This document shows positions 1 through 32,613 of a stretch of 34,687 bases of DNA, piece after piece. How positions within the stretch are numbered: position 1 is the first letter of the stretch; each line of letters starts with the position of its first letter. Source of the DNA: Paulinella micropora (taxonomy: Eukaryota > Cercozoa > Imbricatea > Euglyphida); contig BJOX01000100.1 of the NCBI GenBank assembly GCA_009731375.1, positions 168,325 through 203,011 on the forward strand, written 5' to 3'. A program made the translations under genes and the position numbers. Under the pieces are notes generated by a model. That model made no database searches. It was given only the letters and a program-made list of their open reading frames with translations, and was not told where the DNA came from.

Positions 1-41
1 TTTTTTTTAAAGCATTGACCAACACGCTTCAGATGAAAAGT

Positions 42-42
42 A

Positions 43-87
<45 letters not shown>

Positions 88-294
88 GCTATCTATCTAT
101 CTATCTATACATCTACCTATCTATCTATCTACCTATACATCTACCTATCTATCTATCTACCTATCTATCTACCTATCTATCTACCTATCTATCTATATAT
201 CTATCTATCTATCTATCTATACATCTACCTATCTATCTACCTATCTATCTATCTATCTATCTATCTTTTTATCCATCCGTCTATACATCTATCC

Positions 295-328
<34 letters not shown>

Positions 329-374
329 ATATCTATCTATCTATTTATCCATCCATCCATCAATCCATCCATCC

Positions 375-407
<33 letters not shown>

Positions 408-515
408 CCTACCTACCTACCTAACTACCTGCCTACCTACCTACCTACCTACCTACCTATCTATCTATCTATCTATGTATCTATCTGTATATCCATCCAT
501 CCATCCATCCATCCC

Positions 516-555
<40 letters not shown>

Positions 556-651
556 CCTGCCTATCTATCTATTTACCTACCTACCTACCTATTTACCTAC
601 CTACCTACCTATCTATCTATCTACCTACCTACCTACCTACCAATCTATCTA

Positions 652-691
<40 letters not shown>

Positions 692-700
692 ATCCATCCC

Positions 701-731
<31 letters not shown>

Positions 732-879
732 GTCTATCTATCTGTCTATCATGCTATCATTCTATTCATCCATCCATCCATCCATCCATCCATCTATCTA
801 TCTATCCATCTATCCATCTCTCTATCTAACTATCTATCTATCTATCTATCTATCTATCCATCTATCCATCTATCTATCT
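42..879. repeat. TATC/TACC/CATC microsatellite tract
   Basis: Imperfect tetranucleotide repeat, mostly TATC with blocks of TACC and CATC. It lies upstream of the first visible PMS2 exon and so is intron by inference. Long open frames of Y-L-S-I type occur in all phases only because the repeat lacks stops; I see no gene here. Confidence 0.95.
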
Positions 880-1149
880 GGTTTATGCTAGACTGTCGAT
901 GTCACAGTCTCGAAACTCCATCTGCTTACTGGGCCCTCTGTAATGGAGGTGGGAGCTCGTTCTGCAAGGGGCGCTTATGGAACGAGCCCTGGCCCCGCCT
1001 GGTACTAGGGAGCTTTGGTATCGCCTGTATCAGTCCCTTCCGTGCAAACATCACGGCTTAGCTGGGCATCGGGTTAATACTTTACCCACAGACTTCCTTG
1101 GTTGACGAAATCAGAAGCTCCTTTTTTCTGACATTAGTCGATATCTCAT
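880..1149 (+). mobile_element. SINE-like dispersed repeat, copy 1
   Basis: About 270 bp of unique-looking sequence from GGTTTATGCTAGACTGTCG to GTCGATATCTCATC, which then continues as (TATC)n. Near-identical copies occur at 10216-10480 and 13724-13949, and inverted at 12077-12183. All share the same 3' end followed by (TATC)n, and two copies are cut short at the 5' end. This fits a non-LTR retroposon or SINE whose tail is a TATC microsatellite, or one that inserts into such repeats. No coding region or pol III box recognised with confidence. Confidence 0.65.
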
Positions 1150-1221
1150 CTATCTATCTATCTGTCTATCTATCTATCTATCTATCTATCTACCTACCTA
1201 CCTACCTATCTATCTATCTAC

Positions 1222-1260
<39 letters not shown>

Positions 1261-1345
1261 CCTATCTATCTATCTATCTATCTACCTATCTACCTATCTA
1301 CCTATCTACCTATCTATCTATCTATCTATCTATCTATCTGCCTAC

Positions 1346-1380
<35 letters not shown>

Positions 1381-1505
1381 CCTACCTACCTACCTATCTG
1401 CCTACCTACCTACCTACCTATATATCTATATATCTATCTATCTATCTATTTATCTATCTATCTACCTATCTACCTATCTATCTATCTACCTACCAATCTA
1501 CCTGC

Positions 1506-1557
<52 letters not shown>
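1150..1557. repeat. TATC/TACC tract up to PMS2 exon acceptor
   Basis: Tetranucleotide repeat that runs straight into the CTATCAG acceptor of the exon at 1561, so the repeat itself supplies the pyrimidine-rich part of the splice site. Confidence 0.9.
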
Positions 1558-1558
<1 letters not shown>

Positions 1559-1560
1559 AG

Positions 1561-22835
<21,275 letters not shown>

Positions 22836-22921
22836 CGTGCCCGCACGGCCGGCCCACCATGCGCCACTTGTTCGCGTTGCGGCTGCTGGCCCGGCCGCAC
22901 CTGCTGCCGGTGGATGACTAC
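22836..22921 (+). pseudogene. Partial 3' copy of the PMS2 last exon after the stop
   Basis: An 89-bp tandem offset: the segment from CGTGCCCGCACGGCCGGCCC to GGTGGATGACTAC at 22747-22832 is repeated directly after the TAA with few changes (CTG to TTG; TCG to CTG). The offset is not a multiple of three. It lies in the 3' UTR. Confidence 0.88.
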
Positions 22922-23008
22922 TTAAATAGCTGACTAGAGTTGAAACACTTCATTCCATGACAGCATCTCCCCACTTGGACTCGTTGTACCATCATGTTGA
23001 TGTGTATA

Positions 23009-23079
23009 TTTCGGAAATCGTGCAGTTGTTGAGAAACTGTGCAGTTTTTCGGACATTCTCTCTCTCTCCTTCTCTCTCT

Positions 23080-23119
<40 letters not shown>

Positions 23120-23704
23120 ACTTTTTCGACATTCCGCATTTTTTGATAAATTGTGCAGTTTTTGGGAAATCGTGTAGTTCTTTTAACAATTGTTCAGTTT
23201 TTCAAAATTGTGTAGTTTTTTTGAAAATTGTGCAGTTTTTTTTGAAAATTGTACAGTTTTTCGAAAATTATGTAGTTTTTTTAAAGTTGTGAAGTTTTTC
23301 GAAAGCTGTGCAGTTTTTCGAAAGCTGTGTAGTTTTTAGATAAGTGTGCAGTTTTTCGAAAATTGTGTAGCTTTTGAAAATAGTGCAGTTTTTTTGAAAA
23401 TAGTGCAGTTTTTCGAAAATAGTGCAGTTTTTCGAAAGTTGTGCAGTTTTTCTGAAATAAGCTTATTAGTTCAGTAAGCTTATATCAGAAAAACTTCATA
23501 CTTTCGAAAAACTACACAATTTTCGAAAAAATTACACAATTTTCGAAAAACTGCACAGCTTTCGAAAAACTACACAACTTTCGAAAAACTACACAATTTC
23601 GAAAAACTATTAATAGTGACACAATTTCGAAAAACTATAATACAAATTTATTTTTTTTAAACTATGCAATTTTCGAAAAGCTACACAATTTTTGAAAAAC
23701 TATC
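23009..23704. repeat. Large inverted array of ~19-bp units
   Basis: Left arm (23009-23455) has about two dozen units of the form TTTTTCGAAAATTGTGCAG. The right arm (23487-23704) has about a dozen units of the reverse complement, TGCACAATTTTCGAAAAA. The centre (~23452-23488) is itself an inverted repeat, CTGAAATAAGCTTA / TAAGCTTATATCAG. A (CT)n run lies within the left arm at 23057-23115. It could form a long imperfect hairpin in DNA or RNA. Confidence 0.9.
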
Positions 23705-24439
23705 CTTAGAATATACAAGCATGATTCCCGAGCCGAAAAACTGCAAAATTCAAAATAATCCGTTAACTTGAATGTCGACTGTGTATATGGTTAGCCGTTT
23801 ACATTTTGCTGATTAGCCATGTAAATTAATCATTCGCGTTAGACATCGTCCATCATAACCGAGAGCGGCTCGGAGCCGCATCGGGCAGCTGGTCTTTCGA
23901 GTTGTTGCTACATCTAAAAGCCGGTCGGAACTTCAATAAGAGCCTTCAGTCCGTTTACTTTAATAATTTATAGTTGGACTAGATAGGAGGTTACCGTCCG
24001 GGACCTCAACTTGAGTGGCTCGGTCCTTGCTCTCACATTTGCACTCGAAGGAACTGTGGCCAGCTACATAGCTTTGATGTTGGAGTTGGTTTCACTTGGC
24101 TGCCACGATAAGTTATTCCCATAGAATTTTCTATCTGGTTGCAAAGTTGATGGTCTATAGGAGAGATAGTACTACTACCCAAATTCGTAGTGGGAGCATG
24201 GGATCCGTAACTTAACATACAACCTCAGGGATATCGAGGCACAAGGCACGAGTATTTGGGGAAGTGGAAGCGTCTGGCCCAAAGGCGTGGCTGCCCGCTA
24301 GGATCTATGTTTATCCTATCTCTCGATCATGAGATACACGACGTGGTATGTAGGCGGAAGCATGAGGAACAGATATGAGGGAGGGAAAGGAAGGGTAGAA
24401 GGGAAGATAAAAGAAAAGCAGGAATATATATAATGTTCT
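23705..24439. other. Intergenic stretch, nothing recognised
   Basis: Non-repetitive sequence of mixed composition. No coding frame, splice pair or RNA gene that I can support. Confidence 0.5.
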
Positions 24440-24790
24440 AACACCTGGAAGGGTCGTCTCTGGTCTCCTGGTTGTAAATCTTCATCGGGTCCCATCGTGT
24501 GCTGGGACGTTCCGGGAGGGGCTTCATCGTAGACTGGTCCAAGTAGCGGGGCGCCACCGGGAAGGGTCGTCTCTGGTCCTGCTGGCGTTCTGCTGATCGT
24601 AAATCTTCATCGGGTCCCATCGTGGGCTGGGACGTTCCGGGAGGGGCTTCATCGTAGACTGGTCGAAATAGCGGGGCGCCACACACACACACACGAGACC
24701 CGGAACGATATAGTATTCTAACACCGGGAAGAGTCGTCTCTGGTCCTACTCGCGATCTCCTGGTCGTAAATCACCAGCGGGTTCCCTCGG
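24440..24790. repeat. Tandem duplication, ~117-125 bp unit
   Basis: GGGTCGTCTCTGGTC...AAATCTTCATCGGGTCCCAT...GCTTCATCGTAGACTGGTC...GCGGGGCGCCA occurs at 24448-24556 and 24558-24682. A third, diverged start is at 24725. It may be the 3' end of the mobile-element block read on the minus strand. Confidence 0.75.
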
Positions 24791-26364
24791 ACTGCAAAGC
24801 CGCTACACCAGGAGGGAGAGAAACGGAGGGGAGGCTTCGTCGTAGGCTGAAAGAGCTTGAACGCCCGGAGGATCATTTATCGGTACTGGGTGCTGAAGGG
24901 GGGGCCAAGAGCCGAAGAATCCTTTAACAATACTGGGTGTCGAAGGGGGGCGGGAGCCGTGAAAAATCTGGGCTGGTGGCACGACGGGAAAGGGAAAAGG
25001 ATAAGCCTGATTCGTCCAAGTGGAGTTGGAGCCGGTTTGAAAAAAATTTGAAGAAAGAGAATAGTCTTTAAGGACAGGGAGACAATTCAAATTTAGCACG
25101 AGAGTCGAGTGCCTTGATCTTGAGGTCGGTGGTATAGAGTGCAAACTTGGCACGAGGCAAGGTCCCTGCAGCTGGTATAGAGTGTAGAGCCCTGGCCTGG
25201 GTGAAGGACACAAGACGGGGGAAGATTCCACAGGCTGAGATATCGGTCACGGGGGTCGGAAGACTCACTGGCTGGCAGTCTCGACCGGAGGTTCTCCCTT
25301 GTTCCGGACTTGTCCGACCCGGCAACCCTCGAGACCGCTAGGCGTGCGATGATTCCTGCCCAGACTTGTCCGGTGGGACTGGAAGATACAGTCTCTTCGT
25401 TGAACCTGTTGGGATAACCCTGGTAAATCCTGTCGGTGTTTACCTCGTGGCGTCTGCACTGTGAATGAATTTCCAAGCCTGGAGGAATGTGTCGTGGCAA
25501 ATCTTGGTCATCCCGCTGATAATGTCATGTATTACAGCTTTCGATAGGACAAAGCGGAGTTAATTGTACGTTTTTTCGGAGATATATCCTTTTGATCCTA
25601 TTGCTATCATAATGATGCTTGATGTCATGTTGCGTCCCCTCAGCCTTTGGTGGTGGATCGCGACTTGCAGTTGTTCATATCTATGGTCATAGATGGCTCT
25701 TGGGTTATATCCCCACGCCCGGGTTGCTGTCCACGGAATGGAGGGCCACGTAACCGGAGGGTCTTCTCCTCTGTCGGAAATGGGGTCCTTGGGGATGTAT
25801 GGAGGGCTAATAAATGGCGAGGGCAGGGCAGGTACGGTCCGTGAGGGGCCGTAACCAGTGACGACCAGTGGCTTGGGCCACCCCTCACGTCTGTCCCTTG
25901 GAGCTCCTGAGCCTTGTATGTGAGCATCCTCCGTGCCAACGATGAAAGCCTGATCCATTCCGCTCATCGGGAAGGATCTTTCAGGGTCGTAGCAAACGTG
26001 AGCCATGGATGCTTCTTCTCTTCCTTTTCCGTCTCCTTACTCTCAGGAGAGGAGGAAGGGGGGGTGTTATGTATTCGTCCTTGAAGCTGCTGCGTCGTTG
26101 GGGCGCCCTTAAGCTCACTGGGTATCCCTGGTCCAATGTGGGTGTTCAGGGCGGTGGAGGGGTTTGCAGATGTCGTAGCCGGATGTGTCTCCGCCAGGTG
26201 GTTGGCATTCTGGGCTGCGTCTCCCTTACTGCCAGTGCCAGCGCCAGCTCTGGCTTTCCCCTGCCTTTCTCCTTTCATTCTCTTTTCATTTTCGTCGTCC
26301 TCCTCCACATCCGAGTTTTCCCCTTCGGGGGACGTTTCTTTCGTTTGACTCGCTTAGTCAAGAA
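24791..26364 (-). other. Degenerate minus-strand frames downstream of the C48 protease
   Basis: Broken open frames on the minus strand: 26308-25964, a lysine/glutamate-rich and low-complexity stretch; and 26006-25440, interrupted by one TAA at 25560-25562, with a helical end (S-K-A-V-I-H-D-I-I-S-G-M-T-K-I). I do not recognise a reverse transcriptase, integrase or transposase. A short imperfect repeat (TACTGGGTG near 24884 and 24931) is present. Confidence 0.4.
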
Positions 26365-27446
26365 TCAGTACAGTCGGTTCCTTTTAGTCTTGAAGTTCGG
26401 AAGGAGACGTTTGAGCTCTGCTGCCTTGGCGTCCCAGTCAGTCTGGTCGATATTACCCAGCTGGAGGTCCGATGAGTGGTTTGCTGCTCGTGTCATGTGA
26501 AAGAGCATACGGAGGAGCCACAGTCCCCTGATCCCTTCGCCTGCTCCGGGATAGGAGCATGGATGTACCCCGAGGTAGAGTCTTGCTCAAGGAAACTAGT
26601 CTTCCGTAGGTTGTCGACCCAGGCATTGATCACCACGGTGAAGTCGAGCTTAAGCTTCGCCGTGCAGTATAGGAGGGAGTCAAGGATGAGGATTAGCGGT
26701 TTTGATCTGCTGGCCTGGTCGCCGAGCTTTAGGACTTCAAGTCCACAAGCTGTTCCTGGACCTTGTCGTTGTAGAGTGAAGGAGATCAGCATGAGGAGCC
26801 AGTGTTGGTTTGATACGTTTATTGGTATGAGAACATGTTGGTAACGCCGGTCCATGGGTCGGCGTCCCAGGGCCTTGAGGAGGATGTACGCATCCTTGGT
26901 GCGTACCTGCCAGGAAAGGTTGGGTCCAATTATAAGGGAGCCGTGCATCAGTGCTTCCTCCTCGATGCTAGTGAGGCAGACGTGAATAATGTCGTCTGTG
27001 AGTCAGCCAGTGGGATTCTTGACATCCTCGATGGCTTTCCGCGGTAGAATCGCCGTGGTGATGTCTTCGCGTCGCCAGAAGTCCGCCTTCAGTGGTATTT
27101 GGGCGTCAAAGGTAAGGGTGGCCTCCATGCGGAGTTTATATTTTCCTGGAAGGAAATCGAGGGGGGCGGCCGTGGCAGGGGCATTCGCAACATCTTCTTT
27201 CCCTGCACGCGTGCCGGTCGTCCTTGAAGTAGTAGTGACGTGGTCGTGGATCGGTATCTCGTCATCGCAGGGTCCGACTTCTCCACTCTGGAAGGGCAGA
27301 AGAGGGGTCATGCCAAGACGGTAGGCTAGTTCACTGGTGAGGGCCTGACTGTCCAGAATGGCCTCCCAAGTTGCTACTTCTGGGATGTAGTTCGCTTCGG
27401 TGTAGTCTCGCAGAGGTGGTGTCATTCCGGAGCTATGGATGCAGAT
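26365..27446 (-). pseudogene. Ulp1/C48 cysteine protease ORF, decayed (mobile element)
   Basis: Ulp1 (SUMO-protease fold, MEROPS C48) domains occur in host deSUMOylases and in several transposon families. The frame opens upstream of 27425 and shows the family order: L-T-D-D-I-I (26999-26985), N-Q-H-W with His at 26804-26802, L-I-L-D-S with Asp at 26681, P-I-P-E-Q with Gln at 26543, and G-D-C-G with Cys at 26522. The catalytic residues are all present. However, a TGA at 27005-27003 sits exactly where Trp of W-L-T-D-D is expected. The frame also shifts just after D-C-G: the likely continuation (M-L-F-H-M-T-R) is one frame over and ends at 26367-26365. So the copy is probably inactive. No other transposon domain is visible, so the element class is open. 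Confidence 0.72.
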
Positions 27447-27449
27447 TCA

Positions 27450-29130
27450 TCCACTGCCAACCCGATGGGCGACGTGGCTAGCGTCGTGACATCCGAGCAT
27501 GAATTCCTGGTGTATGTTAGAGCTGCTGTTTTGCACCCTCCGCCAGACAGGGAGGTAATCCATCACTCCTGGGGCTGGTTCCGAGCTGTAGGTACTCTGG
27601 GTGTCCTGTCGGGGTTGCTTGGCGGTGCGTCGCTGGGCTTCCGCGCGATCGTCTTCGATGGCTATAAGGAGGATCTCCTCCTCAGTTGGGAGGGGTGGTT
27701 GCGTGATGACACGTTGCATGATGACTTTCCAGCGGCGGTCGGGACCGTCTATGATAGAGCGTTCCTCCTTTCGGCGTTCACTCTCGCTAGGAATGTCACC
27801 TGGGCTGAGGTCAGGCGTGTCTACTTGGATGAGGAATTCTTGGTCGCGGTAGTGTGGTATCGGGTGACAGTACCTATCATGTTGGAGGCCTGGGGTACCA
27901 GGCGAATCGCTTGTCGGTCGTCGGCGGGACGCAGTTGCAGGGCGGCATCCTTAGCCCACCATAGGTCTACGCGGACCGTGCGGGTGTCCTCAGAGGCCCT
28001 TGAGATCACCCCTGCGACTAGATCCCGTTCGATGCGGAGGTATGTCAGCCAACATCTTGGGACTTGGCAGGGTTTATATTCCGTATTGGGGGCAGGATTC
28101 GGTAGAAGAGTCGCGCGTTTTCCCTAATCGTGCATGAGTAGTGCCCGTCCGGGATCTGCGAGAAGGACTTCCCATCCTGTCCTCGTTTGATTAGCTGTAA
28201 GATGTCCTGTAGTCCATGATCAAGATCGAGGGGGGGAGGTCCTTTCTGTTGCACGACCAGCTTATACTCCGATCATCATAGGTGACGGCCGTCGTTGTAG
28301 AGAGGAGCATGCAAAGGGTCAGTCTGTTTGTATCTTCCTCCGATAAGGTCAGCGTAGACATCACTTCTTCCCAGATGCTGCCGCATGTTAGGCGTCTAGG
28401 TGTAAGAAATTGTTCCAGCGTCTATTCAGGGGCGGTGGGGCGCGGGAGGACCCTGATCGTGCGCGGCGTCCGTAGCGGGGGTGGTTCATTCTTCATCTTC
28501 TCCGGTGTCTGACACTGTATCACCTGGAAGGTCCAACCGTCTACTTGTTCGTGGGATTCCGGGTACTATTGGCCTGGAAGTGGTGAGTCCAAGGGCTGTC
28601 TCGCCGGCTGGGGGTGGATGGCGTGGAGGATCCCGGAGGGGAGGGGCCGTAATCCGCGGCTGACGGCTCGGGCGGTGGGATTGGGGATTGCGAGGGTAAT
28701 GCTCAAAGCTGAGCTTGAGGTCCTCGAACCATCATCCCACCACCTCTATGTCCGTCCTGTTGAGGTCAGACCATCTTATTAGGTTGAGGAAGCAAATATT
28801 AGGTGGAGCCCAGTACCCTGTGCCGTCGTCTCGGCGAAGGTTATGAGTGTGATGAGGTGCAAGGCGAGGATTTCCCTGTCGTTCCACGTGAACGACTGAA
28901 GTGCATAAGTCGGGACAGGGGTGTGTTGTGCGTCCGTGAAGGGGGAGATAGAGGTAGTGTGGGCATGTTCCTGACCAAAGTAGACGTGTATCGCGATACT
29001 ACTGTTCGTGCTGGGGCTGTAGGAGCGGGTCCAGGGGGATCTTCTTTTACTGTTCATTTGAGTCACCAGTGCCTGGTCTCAGCATATTCCTTATCCCAGC
29101 TGTGCTACGACTCATTAGCAACCTCTATAT
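27450..29130 (-). other. GC-richer block with minus-strand frames, upstream part of the element
   Basis: Short open frames (27719-27447, 28009-27821, 28254-28045, 29066-28779) in several phases, two of them in phase with the protease. They look like one reading frame broken by indels. No domain recognised; terminal repeats not found, so the ends are approximate. Confidence 0.4.
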
Positions 29131-29222
29131 CTTTATAAGGGCTTTCAAATAAACCATAGAACAAGTTATAATATGCAGAAACCGATAAGTAGCAAACATT
29201 CATTGAACTTTCTCTGTGTCAC

Positions 29223-30346
29223 ATGCACATGTGCAGGTTTTCTCGGATGGTAGGGCAGATCTGCATCACAGTCATTGCCTGCCTGTTGGTGTCCTGGCTA
29301 CTGAACTATGCAGGTGAGTTTTGTGTCTCCGCTTCTCCATGCTAGTCAATGCAACCGAACACCCCTTTCACTGCTAAAACGGTCGTTTCTTCCCAGGTAC
29401 TTTTTTGTGTGCTTTAGCCTGGTGCTCGATATGCTGTTTTTTGAGCGTCTTTGACATCCTTATTGTGGATGTTCACGTATTTATGGAGGAGCAGCAGTGT
29501 GGCGATTGCTCGGTCGAATCATATGAATGATGTTTTTGCAACTATGCAAAGATTTGCAAGGTCCATGAGCGTATTCCTCGTTACCGACATTGAAGTGGTG
29601 AAATGGTCCAAGTGTAAGCTCATCGATATCTTTCTCGGTCAGTAGTGCGATTAGGACTATTCGAAGTTGGCTCTGTTCGAAACGTCAGGAAGGGTTTTCA
29701 AATAGCGCACTGAACATAGTTACAATTTATCTCAAAATATCGAACGAGAAGAAATGGGACCTCAAGGATGGAACGTTTTGCTTATTACTTGCATGTCTCA
29801 ATTATATCAGTGGCAAAAAAGCTCTTTTAATCTACATGACTAATTTCAAAGCAATTTCTTCCAAGTATTCATCTGGCATGAGAGCTCCTTTGACCTAAAT
29901 GACTAATTTCAAAGCATTCTCTTTCAAGTATTCATCTTACTCGTGATAATTGTCGCCGTTGGAAGCAGTTTTTTAGATGCTGCTTGTCTAGTGCCAAATA
30001 CAGATATCCAACCGAATGACGTTTGTAACATAATCTCTGATATTCGCTGCATTTCTATGGCATTGTATGTATACTTAAGATTCTCTTGCAAGTGGCCCCT
30101 CAATTTGTAAATAATATTTTCATGACATTTTCTTTTGTTACTTACTCAACGGTACTCTTGCAAGTAGTCCCTTCAATTTGTACATTTGGCATAGTATTTT
30201 TCTTTGTCATGTTTACGGCAGTTTTGTTGTTTTCTGTCCCTATTTGCGTACAACCTGACTTTCGGTGTCGGTGTCAGAGCGGACTGACGTGCGTGGTCAT
30301 ATGCTTCGCGCTGGCTCTGGATACATACATTTTTTTCATGGCATGA
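29223..30346 (+). CDS. Possible multi-exon multi-pass membrane protein
   Basis: Tentative exons: 29223-29313 (starts Met; hydrophobic I-T-V-I-A-C-L-L-V-S-W-L-L; strong donor CAG|GTGAGT); from 29397 after TTCTTCCCAG (L-C-A-L-A-W-C-S-I-C-C-F-L-S-V), open to TGA near 29530; 29939-30064 after TCTTTCAAG (F-I-L-L-V-I-I-V-A-V) with donor GTATGT; and ~30165-30346 (F-G-I-V-F-F-F-V-M-F, then L-T-C-V-V-I-C-F-A-L-A-L, stop TGA). Four or five hydrophobic segments in one direction suggest one gene. I cannot make all phases agree and do not recognise the family. Two of the acceptors are duplicated (29821/29884 and 30083/30155). Confidence 0.35.
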
Positions 30347-30373
30347 CCATCATCATGCTTTGTTATTGTTGAT

Positions 30374-30396
30374 GTGGTGGTGGTGGTGGTGGTGTC
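30374..30396. repeat. Short (GTG)n
   Basis: Seven or so GTG/GGT triplets just after the putative membrane-protein stop. Confidence 0.85.
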
Positions 30397-32613
30397 GTAC
30401 TTTGGCACGGTGTCAAGGTCCACAGGTTACGTTGTGCTGTCAGTTTTCACTTGACTCTTGCAAAGGCTGTCAGGCCTGACTAGTCAGGCTGCCGTTTACT
30501 CGAGTTGAAGTCTCTCATTATTATTCATACTGTGTATATTCAAGTATCCGATTGAAATGTTTTACTCAGCCATCGAATTCGACTTAAGGGCCAGATTTCA
30601 GATTAGCGGCCAGAATTCAATGTCACCTCCATTTTTTCCTTCAAAAAGTACAGGACGGAAGGTGGTTCATAACTTTTCATGTAAATTTTTTTAAGTTTTG
30701 AGTCCATATTGACAATACTATGGTCGGATTAACTTAGTATACTAGTTTTTTAAAATAAATATATATTAATACAATTTGATTATTAACGTTTTCCGGTGGC
30801 TGAAAGAACTTGTCAATATCGTCACTGACCTTCAAATCATGTGGAATACGGGCCCGGGAACTTAAACAACTTCTTTTGATTGAAACTTCTGGCATTCAGC
30901 AAATATGCGGCGGGCAAGTATGGAGTCACTGGTTGAGTTTATTACTGCTAGTCAATATGTACTTGAATTATTACTTGAAACAATGTTCAGTTGCGTTCAA
31001 ACTCCGAGTGGCAACGGTAGTGCTAAAAATATTAATACTATCAGACTGAGCACCTTAACAACCTGCCAAAACCTTTACCGTTGATAAGACACTCTTTTTG
31101 ACCAGCGGTTCATTAGATTCTCCTCTGCACGAGGGCAAGGGTTGGGTAAAGGGTAGGGTATGTGTATGGTCTCCAGGGCTTTTGAGCTGTTCTCACGACG
31201 AAGGTTCTGAGGCAGAAGTTTCACGGTGGTGTAGAATAGGTTTTGGTCGTGTTGTATTGCGTAGTAACGCAGCGAGATGTAAGGGAGTTGAAGTGGAAGG
31301 ATGGCTTGAGTAGTACGGTCAGAGACGGTGAGAAAAATACAAGCTGATATGGGTAAAAAAGGAAATTGCATTTGTAAAAAGTGAAATTTTCCAGTGTGCA
31401 CACGACGTGAAAATACTAGGCTGGGAAAGTGGAAACAAATTTGAAATAAATTGTATTGTATTATATTACGTTAATAGTTCCTCGATGATTTAACAAATAG
31501 GACACAGGAGGACCCAGAAGGAGCCAAAGACGGAACATTCACAATCAAACTCCCTGAACATTATATTCCTACAGATACCATTCCCCCGACTCCCATGAAA
31601 ACATCATGCAGAAGGCCGTCTACATGTGTGCGGCCAATCGCTCAGCCGAGTGTCATTCCCTTGTGTGACGAGTCGGTCTTCGGATTCGCCTTCTCTCGCC
31701 TTGGGGTTATGCGTAGGTTTGGAGCCCACACGCGAAGACGGGTGAGTGCAGACAACCCTTACTTGCATTTGAATACTTCAAAATACTACCCCCACCCCCC
31801 TCCCAGGATCTTGTGGGTTTATGATCGATTAGGGAGGTGGAGAGCTGGGGGTCACATCAGTGACGGTTCAAGTTGATATTTGCTAGCACTGGTCCAAGGA
31901 ACATAGCGTCACAGGCTGCTGTTTTAGATAAATCAAAGACTCTGATAACTGCAACTCAGCAGCATCCTCCTGACTGCACTATCAATTGCTGCAATTTTGT
32001 CAGGATACAGTAGGTAGATAGATCGGAATCGTTGAATCATCTCAATCTTTCTACTAGTGGTACGTGACGCAGGCCCGGGTAGCGGACCGCACATAATGCA
32101 CACATTCACTGAAAGTTTTCGTTCGTATACGAGTATCTTACGCTTCCTATTTATCGCTTGTATTAGTGGCATTGCATTTCTTCAAACTGCTGTTGCGGGA
32201 AAAAAAGTATTCGAGTCAGCCAGTTACCGGGCTTTGAAAGTTGAAAAGTCTCATCTGAGAGGTATTTATCATATGAATATTACTTCAATAATAAAAACAA
32301 CTACTTGAAAACAACTACTTCAACTCATAGCTTGAACTCTGAGTAAATTTCAATACCCAGACAGCGCTGGGGCCTGAATCTTTTGACCTAGGCTTAAATC
32401 TCAAGATCGGACTTCCTAGTCCACAGTACAGTGCCACGACTCGTCGGTAGTTACTTTTTCATTGCTTCAGTCAAGTGCCTACGGTACTATGATCAAACAA
32501 GAGTGGAGAATAGAAACTGAGAAAAACGCAGTGCAGAAAACGGTTGAGAACTTACGAAAGTAGAAATGTGATACGTTACATAAATATAAATGCAAAAAAG
32601 ATGTTTTTCCTCA
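30397..32613. other. No gene recognised
   Basis: Mixed, partly AT-rich sequence of non-repetitive character. Open frames here are short and without family features. Small exons, as in the neighbouring gene, could be hidden, but I have no protein match to place them. The 5' part of this stretch (downstream of 32614 on the minus strand) should hold the 3' UTR of the LOG gene; no clear polyadenylation signal seen. Confidence 0.45.

Noticed and set aside
23870-23960. tRNA-like GC-rich segment
   Set aside because: I could not fold a cloverleaf with an acceptor stem and T-loop consensus.
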